From Caprella mutica (lineage: Eukaryota > Arthropoda > Malacostraca > Amphipoda > Caprellidae), in contig CANNZV010000918.1 in NCBI GenBank assembly GCA_947561585.1, forward strand, positions 1-64,000: a stretch of 64,000 nt of DNA, given 5' to 3'. Shown here piece after piece: positions 18,547-33,904 of this stretch (the stretch's first letter is position 1; each line of letters starts with the position of its first letter). Made by a program: the position numbers and the translations under genes. The notes under the pieces are model-generated. The model ran no database searches and was not told the DNA's origin. It saw only the letters and a list, made by a program, of their open reading frames with translations.

Positions 18547-21065
18547 CTATCTATAGCAAAGGATCTATCTACTGCAAAGGATCTATCTACAGCAAAGGAT
18601 CTGTTTACAGTCAAGGATTTATCTACTGCAAAGGATCTCTCTACAGCAAAGGATCAATCTACATTTAAGGATCTATCTTGAGCAAAGTATCTATCTACAG
18701 CAAAGGATCTATCTAAAGCCAATGATCTATCTTCAAAAAAGGATCTATTTACAGCAGCAGAACTTTATACAGCAAAGGATCTATCTACAGCAAAGGATCT
18801 ATCTACAGCAAAATGATCTATCTTCAGTAAGGTATCTATCTACAGAAAAGAATCTGTCTACACCAAAAGATCTTTCTACAGCGCAGGATATGTCAACAGC
18901 GAAGGATCAATCTATAGCAAAAGATTTAATTACAACAAAAGTTCTATCTACAGCAAAGGATCTATCCACAGCAAAGGATCTATCAACAATAAGGGATCTA
19001 TCTGCAGCAAAGGATCTATCTACAACAAAGGATCTATCTTCAGCAAAGGATCTATCTACAGCAAAGTGATCTATCTACAGTAATGGATCTATCTACAGTA
19101 AATGATCTATCTACAGCAGAGTGATCTATCTACAGTAAGGGATCTATCTACAGCAAAGAATCTATCTACACCAAAGGATCTTTCTACAGCGAAAGATCTG
19201 TCAACAGCAAACGATCTATCTACAGCAAAGGATCTATTTACAATATGGGATCTATCTACATCAACGGTTTTATCCACAATGAAAGATCTATCTACAGAAA
19301 AGGATCTATCTACAGAAAAGGATCTATCTACAGCGAAGAATCTATCTACAGCAAAGGATCTATCTACAGCAAAGGATTTATCTACGGCAAGGGATCTATC
19401 TACGGCAATGGATTTATTTATTTATTTACAGCAAAGGATCTTAGATCTATCTACAGCTAAGGATCTATCTACCGCAAAGGATCTATCTACAGCAGAGGAT
19501 CTGTTTACAGTCAAGGATTTATCTACTGCAATAGATCTCTCTACAGCAAAGGATCAATCTATATTTAAGGATCTATCTTAAGCAAAGGATCTGTCTACAG
19601 CAAAGGATCTATCTACAACCAATGATCTATCTACAAAAAAGGATCTATTTACAACAGCAGAACTTTATACAGCAAAGAATATATCTACAACAAAGGATCT
19701 ATCTACAGCAAAGTGATCTATTTACAGTAAGGGATCTATCTACAGAAAAGAATCTGTCTACACCAAAAGATCTATCTACAGCGCAGGATCTGTCAACAGC
19801 AAAGGATCAATCTTTAGCAAAAATTCTATTTACAACAAAAGTTCTATCTACTGCAAAGGATCTATCTACTGCAAAGGATCTATCAACAATAAGGGATCTA
19901 TCTGCAGCAAAGGATCTATCTAAAACAAAGGATCGATCTTCAGCAAAGGATCTATCTACAGCAAAGTGATCAATCTACAGTAAGGGATCTATCTACAGCA
20001 AAGAATCTATCTACACCAAAGGATCTTTCCACCACGAAAGATCTGTCAACACCAAAGGATCTATCTACAGCAAAGGATCTATTTACAGCAGGAGATCTTT
20101 CTACAGCAGAGGATTTTTCTACAGCAAAGGATCTATCTACAGCAAAGGATCTATTTACAGTATGGGATCTATCTACAGCAACGGTTTTATCTACAATAAA
20201 AGATCTATCTACAGAAAAGGATCTATCGACAGAAAAGGATCTATCGACAGAAAAGGATCTATCTACAGCAAAAAATCTATCCACAGCAAAGGATCTATCT
20301 ACAACAAAGGATCTATCTACGGCAAGGGATCTAACTACGGCAAAGGATTTATTAATTTATTTACAGCAAAGGATCTTAGATCTATCTACAGCTAAGGATC
20401 TATCTACAGTAAAAGATCTATCTACTACAAAGGATCTATCTAAAGCAAAGGATCTATCTACAACAAAGAATCTATGTACAGCTAAGAATCTATCTACAGC
20501 AAAGGATCTATCTACAGTAAAGGATCTATCTACTGCAAAGGATCTATCTACTGCAAAGGATCTATATACAACAAAGAATCTATCTACAGCAAAGAATCTA
20601 TGTTCAGCAAATAATCTATCTACAGCGAATGATCTACCTACAGCAATGGATCAATCTACAGCAAATGATCTATCTAAAGTAACGGGACTATATACAGCAA
20701 AGGATCCATCTACAGTTAAGTATCTATCAACAGCAAAGGATCAATCTATAACAAAAGATCTATTTACAACAAAAGTTCTATCTACAGCAAAGGATCTATC
20801 TACAGCAAAGGATTTATCTACAGGAAAGGATCTATCTACAGCAAAAGATCTATTTACAGTAAAGGAGCTATCTACCGCAAAAGATCTATCAACAATGAGG
20901 GATCCATCTGCAGCAAAGGATCTATCTACAGCAAAGGATCTATCTACAGCAAAGGACCTATCTACAGTAAGGGATCTATTTACAGCGAAGGATCAATCAA
21001 CAGCAAATGATCTATCTACAGCAATGGATATTTCTACAGCATAGGATCTATCTACAGCAATGGAT
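18547..21065. repeat. Higher-order repeat of about 2.5 kb, copy 2
   Basis: Partner of 15003-17455. Its start also matches 21066 onward at an offset of 2519 bp (about 140 monomers), giving a partial third copy that runs through the sequence gap to about 22.1 kb. Confidence 0.75.
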
Positions 21066-21749
21066 CTATCTTTAGCAAAGGATCTATCTACTGCAAAGGA
21101 TCTATCTACAGCAAAGGATCTGGTTACAGTCAAGGATTTATCTACGGCAAAGGATCTCTCTACAGCAAAGGATCAATCCACATTTAAGGATCTATCTTGA
21201 GCAAAGTATCTATCTACAGCAAAGGATCTATCTAAAGCCAATGATCTATCTTCAAAAAAGGATCTATTTACAACAGCAGAACTTTATACAGCAAAGGATC
21301 TATCTACAGCAAAGGATCTACCTACAGCAAAATGATCTATCTTCAGTAAGGTATCTATCTACAGAAAAGAATCTGTCTACACCAAAAGATCTTTCTACAG
21401 CGCAGGATCTGTCAACAGCGAAGGATCAATCTATAGCAAAAGATTTAATTACAACAAAAGTTCAATCTACAGCAAAGGATCTATCCACGGCAAAGGATCT
21501 ATCAACAATAAGGGATCTATCTGCAGCAAAGGATCTATCTACAACAAAGGATCTATCTTCAGCAAAGGATCTATCTACAGCAAAGTGATCTATCTACAGT
21601 AAGGGATCTATCTACAGTAAATGATCTATCTACAGCAGAGTGATCTATCTACAGTAAGGGATCTATCTACAGCGAAAGATCTGTCAACAGCAAAGGATCT
21701 ATCTACAGCAAAGGATCTATTTACAACAGGAGATCTTTCTACAGCTGAG

Positions 21750-21947
21750 NNNNNNNNNNNNNNNNNNNNNNNNNNNNNNNNNNNNNNNNNNNNNNNNNNN
21801 NNNNNNNNNNNNNNNNNNNNNNNNNNNNNNNNNNNNNNNNNNNNNNNNNNNNNNNNNNNNNNNNNNNNNNNNNNNNNNNNNNNNNNNNNNNNNNNNNNNN
21901 NNNNNNNNNNNNNNNNNNNNNNNNNNNNNNNNNNNNNNNNNNNNNNN
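21750..21947. other. Sequence gap, 198 N
   Basis: The gap is exactly 11 monomers long and begins and ends on monomer boundaries (CTGAG before, GATCTATCTACGGC after). In the related copy at 34981-35220 exactly 11 monomers lie between the equivalent words. The length therefore looks real rather than a placeholder. Confidence 0.95.
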
Positions 21948-22492
21948 GATCTATCTACGGCAATGGATATATTTATTTATTTACAGCAAAGGATCTTAGA
22001 TCTATCTACAGCTAAGGATCTATCTACTGCAAAGGATCTATCTACAGCAAGGGATCTGTTTACAGTCAAGGATTTATCTACTGCAAAGGATCTCTCTACA
22101 GCAAAGGATCAATCTACATTTAAGAATCTATCTTAAGCATAGGATCTATCTACAGCAAAGGATCTATCTAAAACCAATGATCTATCTACAAAAAAGGATC
22201 TATTTGCAACAGCAGAAATTTATACAGCAAAGGATCTATCTACAGCAAAGGATCTATCTACAGCAAAGTGATCTATTTTCAGTAAGGGATCTATCTACAG
22301 AAAAGAATCTGTCTACACCAAAAGATCTATCTACAGCGCAGGATCTGTCAACAGCAAAGGATCAATCTTTAGCAAAAGATCTATTTACAACAAAAGTTCT
22401 ATCTTCAGCAAAGGATCTATCTACAGCAAAGGATCTATCTACAGCAAAGGATCTATCAAAAATAAGGGATCTATCTGCAGCAAAGGATCTAT

Positions 22493-25084
22493 CTACAACA
22501 AAGGATCTATCTTCAGCAAAGGATCTATCTACAGCAAAGTGATCTATCTACAGTAAGGGATCTATCTACAGCAAATGATCTATCTACAGCAAAGATATCT
22601 ATCTACAGTAAGGGATCTATCTACAGCAAAGAATCTATCTACACCAAAGGATCTTTCTCCCACGAAAGATCTGTCAACAATAAAGGATCTATCTACAGCA
22701 AAGGATCTATTTACAGCAGGAGATCTTTCTACTGCAGAGGATTTTTCTACAGCAAAGGATCTATCTACAGCAAAGGATCTATTTACAGTATGGGATCTAT
22801 CTACAGCAACGGTTTTATCTACAATAAAAGATCTATCTACAGAAAAGGATCTATCTACAGAAAAGGATCTATCTACAGAAAAGGATCAATCTACAGCAAA
22901 AAATCTATCTACAGCAAAGGATCTATCTACAACAAAAGATCTATCTACGGCAAGGGATCTATCTACGGCACAGGATTTATTTATTTATTTACAGCAAAGG
23001 ATCTTAGATCTATCTACAGCAAAGGATTTATCTACGGTAAAAGATCTATCTACTACAAAGGATTTATCTACAGCAAATGATCTATCTACAATAAAGAATC
23101 TATGTAACGCAAAGAATCTATCTACAGTAAAGAATCTATCTACAGCATAGGATCTATCTACATCAAAGGATCTATCTACAGCAAACGATTTATCTACAGC
23201 AAAGGATCTATCTACAGTAAAGGATCTATCTACTGAAAAGGATCTATCTACAGCAAAGGATCTATCTACAGCAAAGGACCTATCTACAGCAAAGGATCTA
23301 TTTACATCATATGATCAATCCACTGCAAGGGATCTATCTACAGCAAAGGATCTATTTACAGTAAAGGAGCTATCTACAGCAAAAGATCTATCAACAATGA
23401 GGGATCTATCTGCAGCAAAGGATCTATCTACAGCAAAGGATCTATTTTCAGCAAAGGATCTTTATACAACATAGGATCTATGTACAGTAATGGATCTATC
23501 TACTGCAAAGGATACATCTACTGCAAAGAATCTATCTACAGCAAAGAATCTATCTTCAGCAAAGAATCTATCTACAGCAAAGGATCTATCTACAGCAAAG
23601 GATCTATCTACAGCAAAAGATATATCTACAGCAAAGGATCTATCTACAGTCAAGGATTTATCTACTGCAAAGGATCTCTCTACAGCATAAGATCAATCTA
23701 AAGTAAGGATCTATCTTCAGCAAAGGATCTATCTAAAGCAAATGATCTATCTACAACAAAAAATCTATTTACAACAGCAGAACTTTATACAGCAAACGAT
23801 CTATTTACAGCAAAGGATCTATCTACAACATAGGATCTATCTACGGCAAGGGATCTATCTACGGCAAAGGATTTATTTATTTATTTACAGCAAAGGATCT
23901 TAGATCTATCTACAGCTAAGGATCTATCTACAGTAAAAGATCTATCTACTACAAAGGATCTATCTACAGCAAAGGATCTATCTACAACAAAGAATCTATG
24001 TACAGCTAAGAATCTATTTACAGCAGAGGATCTATCTACAGTAAAGGATCTATCTACTGCAAAGGATCTGTCTACAGCAAAGGATCTATATACAACAAAG
24101 AATCTATCTACAGCAAAGAATCTATGTTCAGCAAATAATCTATCTACAGCAAATGATCTACCTACAGCAAAGGATCAATCTACAGCAAATGATCTATCTA
24201 AAGTAACGTGACTATATACAGAAAAGGATCCATCTACAGTTAAGTTTCTATCAACAGCTAAGGATCAATCTATAACAAAAGATCTATTTACAACAAAAGT
24301 TCTATCTACAGCGAAGGATCTATCTACAGCAAAGTGATCTATCTACAGTAAGGGATCTATCTACAGAAAAGAATCTATCTACAACAAAGGATCTTTCTAC
24401 CACGAAAGATCTGTCAACAGCAAAGGATCTATCTACAGCAAAGGATCTATTTACAGCAGGAGATCTTTCTACAGCAGAGGATTTTTCTACAGCAAAGGAT
24501 CTATCTACAGCAAAGGATCTATTTACAGTATGGGATCTATCTACAGCAACGGTTTTATCTACAATAAAAGATCTATCAACAGAGAAAGATCTATTTACAG
24601 AAAAGGATTTATCTACAGCGGAAAATCTATCTATGTACAGTAATGGATCTATCTTCTGCATAGGATACATCTACTGCAAAGAATCTATCTACAGCAAAGA
24701 ATCTATCTTCAGCAAAGAATCTATCTACAGCAAAGGATCTATCTACAGAAAAGGATCTATCTACAGTCAAGGATTTATCTACTGCAAAGGATCTCTCTAC
24801 AGCAAAAGATCAATCTACAGTTAAGGATCTATCTTAAGCAAAGGATCTATCTACAGCAAAATATCTATCTAAAGCCAATGATCTATCTACAACAAAGGAT
24901 CTATTTACAACAGCAGAACTTCATACCCTAATGGATCTATCTACAGCAAATGATCTATCTACAGCAAAGTGATCTATCTTCAGTAAGAGATCTATCTACA
25001 GCAAAGAATCAGTCTACACCAAAGAATTTTTTACAGCGCAGGATCTATCAACAGCAGAGGATCCATCAATAGCAAAAGATATAT
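22493..25084. repeat. 2592-bp tandem segment, copy 1
   Basis: Directly repeated at 25085-27676. The period of 2592 bp is 144 monomers. I noted about seven substitutions and no indel between the copies, for example C for G near 25398 and A for T near 25501. Confidence 0.9.
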
Positions 25085-27676
25085 ATACAACAAAGGATCT
25101 ATCTTCAGCAAAGGATCTATCTACAGCAAAGTGATCTATCTACAGTAAGGGATCTATCTACAGCAAATGATCTATCTACAGCAAAGATATCTATCTACAG
25201 TAAGGGATCTATCTACAGCAAAGAATCTATCTACACCAAAGGATCTTTCTCCCACGAAAGATCTGTCAACAATAAAGGATCTATCTACAGCAAAGGATCT
25301 ATTTACAGCAGGAGATCTTTCTACTGCAGAGGATTTTTCTACAGCAAAGGATCTATCTACAGCAAAGGATCTATTTACAGTATGGGATCTATCTACACCA
25401 ACGGTTTTATCTACAATAAAAGATCTATCTACAGAAAAGGATCTATCTACAGAAAAGGATCTATCTACAGAAAAGGATCAATCTACAGCAAAAAATCTAT
25501 CAACAGCAAAGGATCTATCTACAACAAAAGATCTATCTACGGCAAGGGATCTATCTACGGCACAGGATTTATTTATTTATTTACAGCAAAGGATCTTAGA
25601 TCTATCTACAGCAAAGGATTTATCTACGGTAAAAGATCTATCTACTACAAAGGATTTATCTACAGCAAATGATCTATCTACAATAAAGAATCTATGTAAC
25701 GCAAAGAATCTATCTACAGTAAAGAATCTATCTACAGCATAGGATCTATCTACATCAAAGGATCTATCTACAGCAAACGATTTATCTACAGCAAAGGATC
25801 TATCTACAGTAAAGGATCTATCTACTGAAAAGGATCTATCTACAGCAAAGGATCTATCTACAGCAAAGGACCTATCTACAGCAAAGGATCTATTTACATC
25901 ATATGATCAATCCACTGCAAGGGATCTATCTACAGCAAAGGATCTATTTACAGTAAAGGAGCTATCTACAGCAAAAGATCTATCAACAATGAGGGATCTA
26001 TCTGCAGCAAAGGATCTATCTACAGCAAAGGATCTATTTTCAGCAAAGGATCTTTATACAACATAGGATCTATGTACAGTAATGGATCTATCTACTGCAA
26101 AGGATACATCTACTGCAAAGAATCTATCTACAGCAAAGAATCTATCTTCAGCAAAGAATCTATCTACAGCAAAGGATCTATCTACAGCAAAGGATCTATC
26201 TACAGCAAAAGATATATCTACAGCAAAGGATCTATCTACAGTCAAGGATTTATCTACTGCAAAGGATCTCTCTACAGCATAAGATCAATCTAAAGTAAGG
26301 ATCTATCTTCAGCAAAGGATCTATCTAAAGCAAATGATCTATCTACAACAAAAAATCTATTTACAACAGCAGAACTTTATACAGCAAACGATCTATTTAC
26401 AGCAAAGGATCTATCTACAACATAGGATCTATCTACGGCAAGGGATCTATCTACGGCAAAGGATTTATTTATTTATTTACAGCAAAGGATCTTAGATCTA
26501 TCTACAGCTAAGGATCTATCTACAGTAAAAGATCTATCTACTACAAAGGATCTATCTACAGCAAAGGATCTATCTACAACAAAGAATCTATGTACAGCTA
26601 AGAATCTATTTACAGCAGAGGATCTATCTACAGTAAAGGATCTATCTACTGCAAAGGATCTGTTTACAGCAAAGGATCTATATACAACAAAGAATCTATC
26701 TACAGCAAAGAATCTATGTTCAGCAAATAATCTATCAACAGCAAATGATCTACCTACAGCAAAGGATCAATCTACAGCAAATGATCTATCTAAAGTAACG
26801 TGACTATATACAGAAAAGGATCCATCTACAGTTAAGTTTCTATCAACAGCTAAGGATCAATCTATAACAAAAGATCTATTTACAACAAAAGTTCTATCTA
26901 CAGCGAAGGATCTATCTACAGCAAAGTGATCTATCTACAGTAAGGGATCTATCTACAGAAAAGAATCTATCTACAACAAAGGATCTTTCTACCACGAAAG
27001 ATCTGTCAACAGCAAAGGATCTATCTACAGCAAAGGATCTATTTACAGCAGGAGATCTTTCTACAGCAGAGGATTTTTCTACAGCAAAGGATCTATCTAC
27101 AGCAAAGGATCTATTTACAGTATGGGATCTATCTACAGCAACGGTTTTATCTACAATAAAAGATCTATCAACAGAGAAAGATCTATTTACAGAAAAGGAT
27201 CTATCTACAGCGGAAAATCTATCTATGTACAGTAATGGATCTATCTTCTGCATAGGATACATCTACTGCAAAGAATCTATCTACAGCAAAGAATCTATCT
27301 TCAGCAAAGAATCTATCTACAGCAAAGGATCTATCTACAGAAAAGGATCTACCTACAGTCAAGGATTTATCTACTGCAAAGGATCTCTCTACAGCAAAAG
27401 ATCAATCTACAGTTAAGGATCTATCTTAAGCAAAGGATCTATCTACAGCAAAATATCTATCTAAAGCCAATGATCTATCTACAACAAAGGATCTATTTAC
27501 AACAGCAGAACTTCATACCCTAATGGATCTATCTACAGCAAATGATCTATCTACAGCAAAGTGATCTATCTTCAGTAAGAGATCTATCTACAGCAAAGAA
27601 TCAGTCTACACCAAAGAATTTTTTACAGCGCAGGATCTATCAACAGCAGAGGATCCATCAATAGCAAAAGATATAT
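25085..27676. repeat. 2592-bp tandem segment, copy 2
   Basis: Near-identical to 22493-25084. Part of it (from about 25570) is repeated again at 29271-32030 at offsets of 3701-3775 bp, so this segment fed more than one duplication. Confidence 0.9.
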
Positions 27677-29270
27677 ATACAACAAAAGTTCTATCTACAG
27701 CCAAAAATCTATCTACAGCAAAGGATTTATCTACAGGAAGGGATCTATCTACAGCAAAGGATCTATTTACAGTAAAGGAGCTATCTACAGCAAAACATCT
27801 ATCAACAATAAGGGATCTATCTACACCAAATGATATATCTACAGCAAAGTGTTCTATCTACAGTAAGGGATCTATCTACAGCAAAGAATCTATCTACAGA
27901 AAAGGATCTATCTAAAGAAAAGGATCTATCTACAGCGAAGGATCTATCTACAACAAAGGATCTATCTACAGCAAATGATCAATCTACGGCAAGGGATCTA
28001 TCTACGGCACAGGAATTATTTATTTATTTACAGCAAAGGATCTTAGATCTATCTACAGCAAAGGATTTATCTACGTTAGAGGATCTACCTACTACAAAGG
28101 ATCTATCTACAGAAAATGATCTATCTACAATAAAGAATCTATGTACAGCAAAGAATCTATCTACAGTAAAGAATCTATCTACAGCATAGGATCTATCTAC
28201 ATCGAAGGATCTATCTACAGCAAAGGATCTATCTACAACGAAGGATCTATCTACAGTAAAGGATCAATCTTCAGCAAATGATCTATCTACAGCAAAGGAG
28301 CTATCTACAGCAAAAGATCTATCAACAATGAGGGATCTATCTGCAGCAAAGGATCTATCTACAGCAAAGGATCTATCTTCAGCAAAAGATCTTTATACAG
28401 CATAGGATCTATGTACAGTAATGGATCTATTCTCTGCATAGGATACATCTACTGCAAAGAATCTATCTACAGCAAAGAATCTATCTTCAGCAAAGAATCT
28501 ATCTACAGCAAAGGATCTATCTACAGCAAAGGATCTATCTACAGCAAAGGATCTATCTACAGCAAAGGATCTATCTACAGTCAAGGATTTATCTACTGCA
28601 AAGGATCTCTCTACAGCAAAGAATCAATCTACAGTTAGATATCTATCTTCAGTAAGAGATCTATCTACAGCAAAGAATCTGTCTACACCAAAGGATTTTT
28701 TACAGCACAGGATCTATCAACAGCAGAGAATCAATCTATAACAAAAGATATATATACAACAAAAGTTCTATCTACAGCCAAAAATCTATCTACAGCAAAG
28801 GATTTATCTACAGGAAAGGATCTATCTACAGCAAAGGATCTATTTACAGTAAAGGAGCTATCTACAGCAAAACATCTATCAACATTAAGGGATCTATCTA
28901 CAGCAAATGATCTATCTACAGCAAAGTGTTTTTTCTACAGTAAGGGATCTATCTACAGCAAAGAATCTATCTACACCAAAGGATCTTTTTACAGCGAAAG
29001 ATCTGTCAACAGCAAAGGATCTATCAACAGCAAAAGATCTATTTACAGCAGAAGATCTTTCTACAGCAGAGGATCTTTTTACAGCAAAGGATCTATTTAC
29101 AGCCAATCTATCAACTGCAAAGGTTTTATCAACAGTATAGGATCTATCTACAGAAAAGGATCTATCTACAGGAAAGGTTCTATCTACAGCGAAGGATCTA
29201 TCCACAACAGAGGATCTATCTACAGCAAATGATCTATCTACGGCAAGGGATCTATCTACGGCACAGGATT

Positions 29271-32030
29271 TATTTATTTAATTACAGCAAAGGATCTTAG
29301 ATCTATCTACAGCAAAGGATTTATCTACGGTAAAAGATCTATCTACTACAAAGGATTTATCTACAGCAAATGATCTATCTACAATAAAGAATCTATGTAC
29401 AGCAAAGAATCTATCTACAGTAAAGAATCTATCTACAGCATAGGATCTATCTACATCAAAGGATCTATCTACAGCAAACGATTTATCTACAGCAAAGGAT
29501 CTATCTACAGTAAAGGATCTATCTACTGAAAAGGATCTATCTACAGCAAAGGATCTATCTCCAGCAAAGGACCTATCTACAGCAAAGGATCTATCTACAT
29601 CATATGATCAATCCACTGCAAGGGATCCATCTACAGCAAAGGATCTATTTACAGTAAAGGAGCTATCTACAGCAAAAGATCTATCAACAATGAGGGATCT
29701 ATCTGCAGCAAAGGATCTATCTACAGCAAAGGATCTATTTTCAGCAAAGGATCTTTATACAGCATAGGATTTATGTACAGTAATGGATCTATCTACTGCA
29801 TAGGATACATCTACTGCAAAGAATCTATCTACAGCAAAGAATCTATCTTCAGCAAAGAATCTATCTACAGCAAAGGATCTATCTACAGCAAAGGATCTAT
29901 CTACAGCAAAAGATATATCTACAGCAAAGGATCTATCTACAGTCAAGGATTTATCTACTGCAAAGGATCTCTCTACAGCATAAGATCAATCTAAAGTTAA
30001 GGATCTATCTTAAGCAAAGGATCTATCTACAGCAAAGGATCTATCTGAAGCAAATGATCTATCTACAACAAAAAATCTATTTACAACAGCAGAACTTTAT
30101 ACAGCAAACGATCTATTTACAGCAAAGGATCTATCTACAACAAAGGATCTATCTACGGCAAGGGATCTATCTACGACAAAGGATTTATTTATTTATTTAC
30201 AGCAAAGGATCTTAGATCTATCTACAGCTAAGGATCTATCTACAGTAAAAGATCTATCTACTACAAAGGATCTATCTACAGCAAAGGATATATCTACAAC
30301 AAAGAATCTATGTACAGCTAAGAATCTATTTACAGCAGAGGATCTATCTACAGTAAAGGATCTATCTACTGCAAAGGATTTGTCTACAGCAAAGGATCTA
30401 TATACAACAAAGAATCTATCTACAGCAAAGAATCTATGTTCAGAAAATAATCTATCTACAGCAAATGATCTACCTACAGCAAAGGATCAATCTACAGCAA
30501 ATGATCTATCTAAAGTAACGTGACTATATACAGAAAAGGATCCATCTACAGTTAAGTATCTATCAACAGCTAAGGATCAATCTATAACAAAAGATCTATT
30601 TACAACAAAAGTTCTACCTACAGCGAAGGATCTATCTACAGCAAAGTGATCTATCTACAGTGAGGGATCTATCTACAGCAAATGATCTATCTACAGCAAA
30701 GTGATCTATCTACAGTAATGGATTTATCTACAGAAAAGAATCTATCTACAACAAAGGATCTTTCTACCACGAAAGATCTGTCAACAGCAAAGGATCTATC
30801 TACAGCAAAGGATCTATTTACAGCAGGAGATCTTTCTACAGCAGAGGATTTTTCTACAGCAAAGGATCTATCTACAGCAAAGGATCTATTTACAGTATGG
30901 GATCTATCTACAGCAACGGTTTTATCTACAATAAAAGATCTATCAACAGAAAAAGATCTATTTACAGAAAAGGATCTATCTACAGCAGAAAATCTATCTA
31001 TGTACGGTAATGGATCTATCTTCTGCATAGGATACATCTACTGCAAAGAATCTATCTACAGCAAAGAATCTATCTTCAGCAAAGAATCTATCTACAGCAA
31101 AGGATCTATCTACAGAAAAGGATCTATCTACAGTCAAGGATTTATCTACTGCAAAGGATCTCTCTACAGCAAAGGATCAATCTACAGTTAAGGATCTATC
31201 TTAAGCAAAGGATCTATCTACAGCAAAATATCTATCTAAAGCCAATGATCTATCTACAACAAAGGATCTATTTACAACAGCAGAACTTCATACCCTAATG
31301 GATCTATCTACAGCAAATGATCTATCTACAGCAAAGTGATCTATCTTCAGTAAGAGATCTATCTACAGCAAAGAATCAGTCTACACCAAAGAATTTTTTA
31401 CAGCGCAGGATCTATCAACAGCAGAGGATCAATTTATAGCAAAAGATATATATACAACAAAAGTTCTATCTACAGCCAAAAATCTATCTACAGCAAAGGA
31501 TTTATCTACAGGAAGGGATCTATCTACAGCAAAGGATCTATTTACAGTAAAGGAGCTATCTACAGCAAAACATCTATCAACAATAAGGGATCTATCTACA
31601 CCAAATGATCTATCTACAGCAAAGTGTTCTATCTACAGTAAGGGATCTATCTACAGCAAAGAATCTATCTACAGAAAAGGATCTATCTACAGAAAAGGAT
31701 CTATCTACAGCGAAGGATCTATCTACAACAAAGGATCTATCTACAGCAAATGATCAATCTACGGCAAGGGATCTATCTACGGCACAGGAATTATTTATTT
31801 ATTTACAGCAAAGGATCTTAGATCTATCTACAGCAAAGGATTTATCTACGTTAAAGGATCTACCTACTACAAAGGATCTATCTACAGAAAATGATCTATC
31901 TACAATAAAGAATCTATGTACAGCAAAGAATCTATCTACAGTAAAGAATCTATCTACAGCATAGGATCTATCTACATCAAAGGATCTATCTACAGCAAAG
32001 GATCTATCTACAACGAAGGATCTATCTACA
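29271..32030. repeat. Further copy of 25570-28255
   Basis: The same succession of marker units and variant monomers as 25570-28255, offset 3701 bp at the start and 3775 bp at the end. The change reflects small monomer-scale differences. Boundaries are approximate. Confidence 0.65.
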
Positions 32031-32164
32031 GTAAAGGATCAATCTTCAGCAAATGATCTATCTTCAGCAAAGGATCTTTCTACAGTATAAGATCTATCTA
32101 CACCAAAGGATTTATCAACAATAAGTGATCTATCTACAGCAAAGGATCTATCTACTGAAAAAGA
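30595..32164. repeat. 1570-bp tandem segment, copy 1
   Basis: Directly repeated at 32165-33734. The period is four bases more than 87 monomers, because it includes irregular units. Confidence 0.85.
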
Positions 32165-33734
32165 TCTATTTACAACAAAAGTTCTATCTACAGCGAAGGA
32201 TCTATCTACAGCAAAGTGATCTATCTACAGTGAGAGATCTATCTACAGCAAATGATCTATCTACAGCAAAGTGATCTATCTACAGTAAGGGATTTATCTA
32301 CAGAAAAGAATCTATCTACAACAAAGGATCTTTCTACCACGAAAGATCTGTCAACAGCAAAGGATCTATCTACAGCAAAGGATCTATTTACAGCAGGAGA
32401 TCTTTCTACAGCAGAGGATTTTTCTACAGCAAAGGATCTATCTACAGCAAAGGATCTATTTACAGTATGGGATCTATCTACAGCAACGGTTTTATCTACA
32501 ATAAAAGATCTATCAACAGAAAAAGATCTATTTACAGAAAAGGATCTATCTACAGCGGAAAATCTATCTATGTACAGTAATGGATCTATCTTCTGCATAG
32601 GATACATCTACTGCAAAGAATCTATCTACAGCAAAGAATCTATCTTCAGCAAAGAATCTATCTACAGCAAAGGATCTATCTACAGAAAAGGATCTATCTA
32701 CAGTCAAGGATTTATCTACTGCAAAGGATCTCTCTACAGCAAAGGATCAATCTACAGTAAAGGATCTATCTTAAGCAAAGGATCTATCTACAGCAAAATA
32801 TCTATCTAAAGCCAATGATCTATCTACAACAAAGGATCTATTTACAACAGCAGAACTTCATACCCTAATGGATCTATCTACAGCAAATGATCTATCAACA
32901 GCAAAGTGATCTATCTTCAGTAAGAGATCTATCTACAGCAAAGAATCAGTCTACACCAAAGAATTTTTTACAGCGCAGGATCTATCAACAGCAGAGGATC
33001 AATCTATAGCAAAAGATATATATACAACAAAAGTTCTATCTACAGCCAAAAATCTATCTACAGCAAAGGATTTATCTACAGGAAGGGATCTATCTACAGC
33101 AAAGGATCTATTTACAGTAAAGGAGCTATCTACAGCAAAACATCTATCAACAATAAGGGATCGATCTACACCAAATGATCTATCTACAGCAAAGTGTTCT
33201 ATCTACAGTAAGGGATCTATCTACAGCAAAGAATCTATCTACAGAAAAGGATCTATCTACAGAAAAGGATCTATCTACAGCGAAGGATCTATCTACAACA
33301 AAGGATCTATCTACAGCAAATGATCAATCTACGGCAAGGGATCTATCTACGGCACAGGAATTATTTATTTATTTACAGCAAAGGATCTTAGATCTATCTA
33401 CAGCAAAGGATTTATCTACGTTAAAGGATCTACCTACTACAAAGGATCTATCTACAGAAAATGATCTATCTACAATAAAGAATCTATGTACAGCAAAGAA
33501 TCTATCTACAGTAAAGAATCTATCTACAGCATAGGATCTATCTACATCAAAGGATCTATCTACAGCAAAGGATCTATCTACAACGAAGGATCTATCTACA
33601 GTAAAGGATCAATCTTCAGCAAATGATCTATCTTCAGCAAAGTATCTTTCTACAGTATAAGATCTATCTACACCAAAGGATTTATCAACAATAAGTGATC
33701 TATCTACAGCAAAGGATCTATCTACTGAAAAAGA
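32165..33734. repeat. 1570-bp tandem segment, copy 2
   Basis: Partner of 30595-32164 with a few substitutions, for example GATCGATC for GATCTATC near 33162. Confidence 0.85.
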
Positions 33735-33904
33735 TCTATCTACAACGAAGGATCTATCTACAGTAAAGGATCAATCTTCAGCAAATGATCTATCTTCAGC
33801 AAAGTATCTTTCTACAGTATAAGATCTATCTACACCAAAGGATTTATCAACAATAAGTGATCTATCTACAGCAAAGGATCTATCTACTGAAAAAGATCTA
33901 TCTA
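33581..33904. repeat. 162-bp tandem duplication
   Basis: 33581-33742 is repeated at 33743-33904, a step of nine monomers, with no difference noticed. It is the smallest and probably the youngest duplication in the array. Confidence 0.85.
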
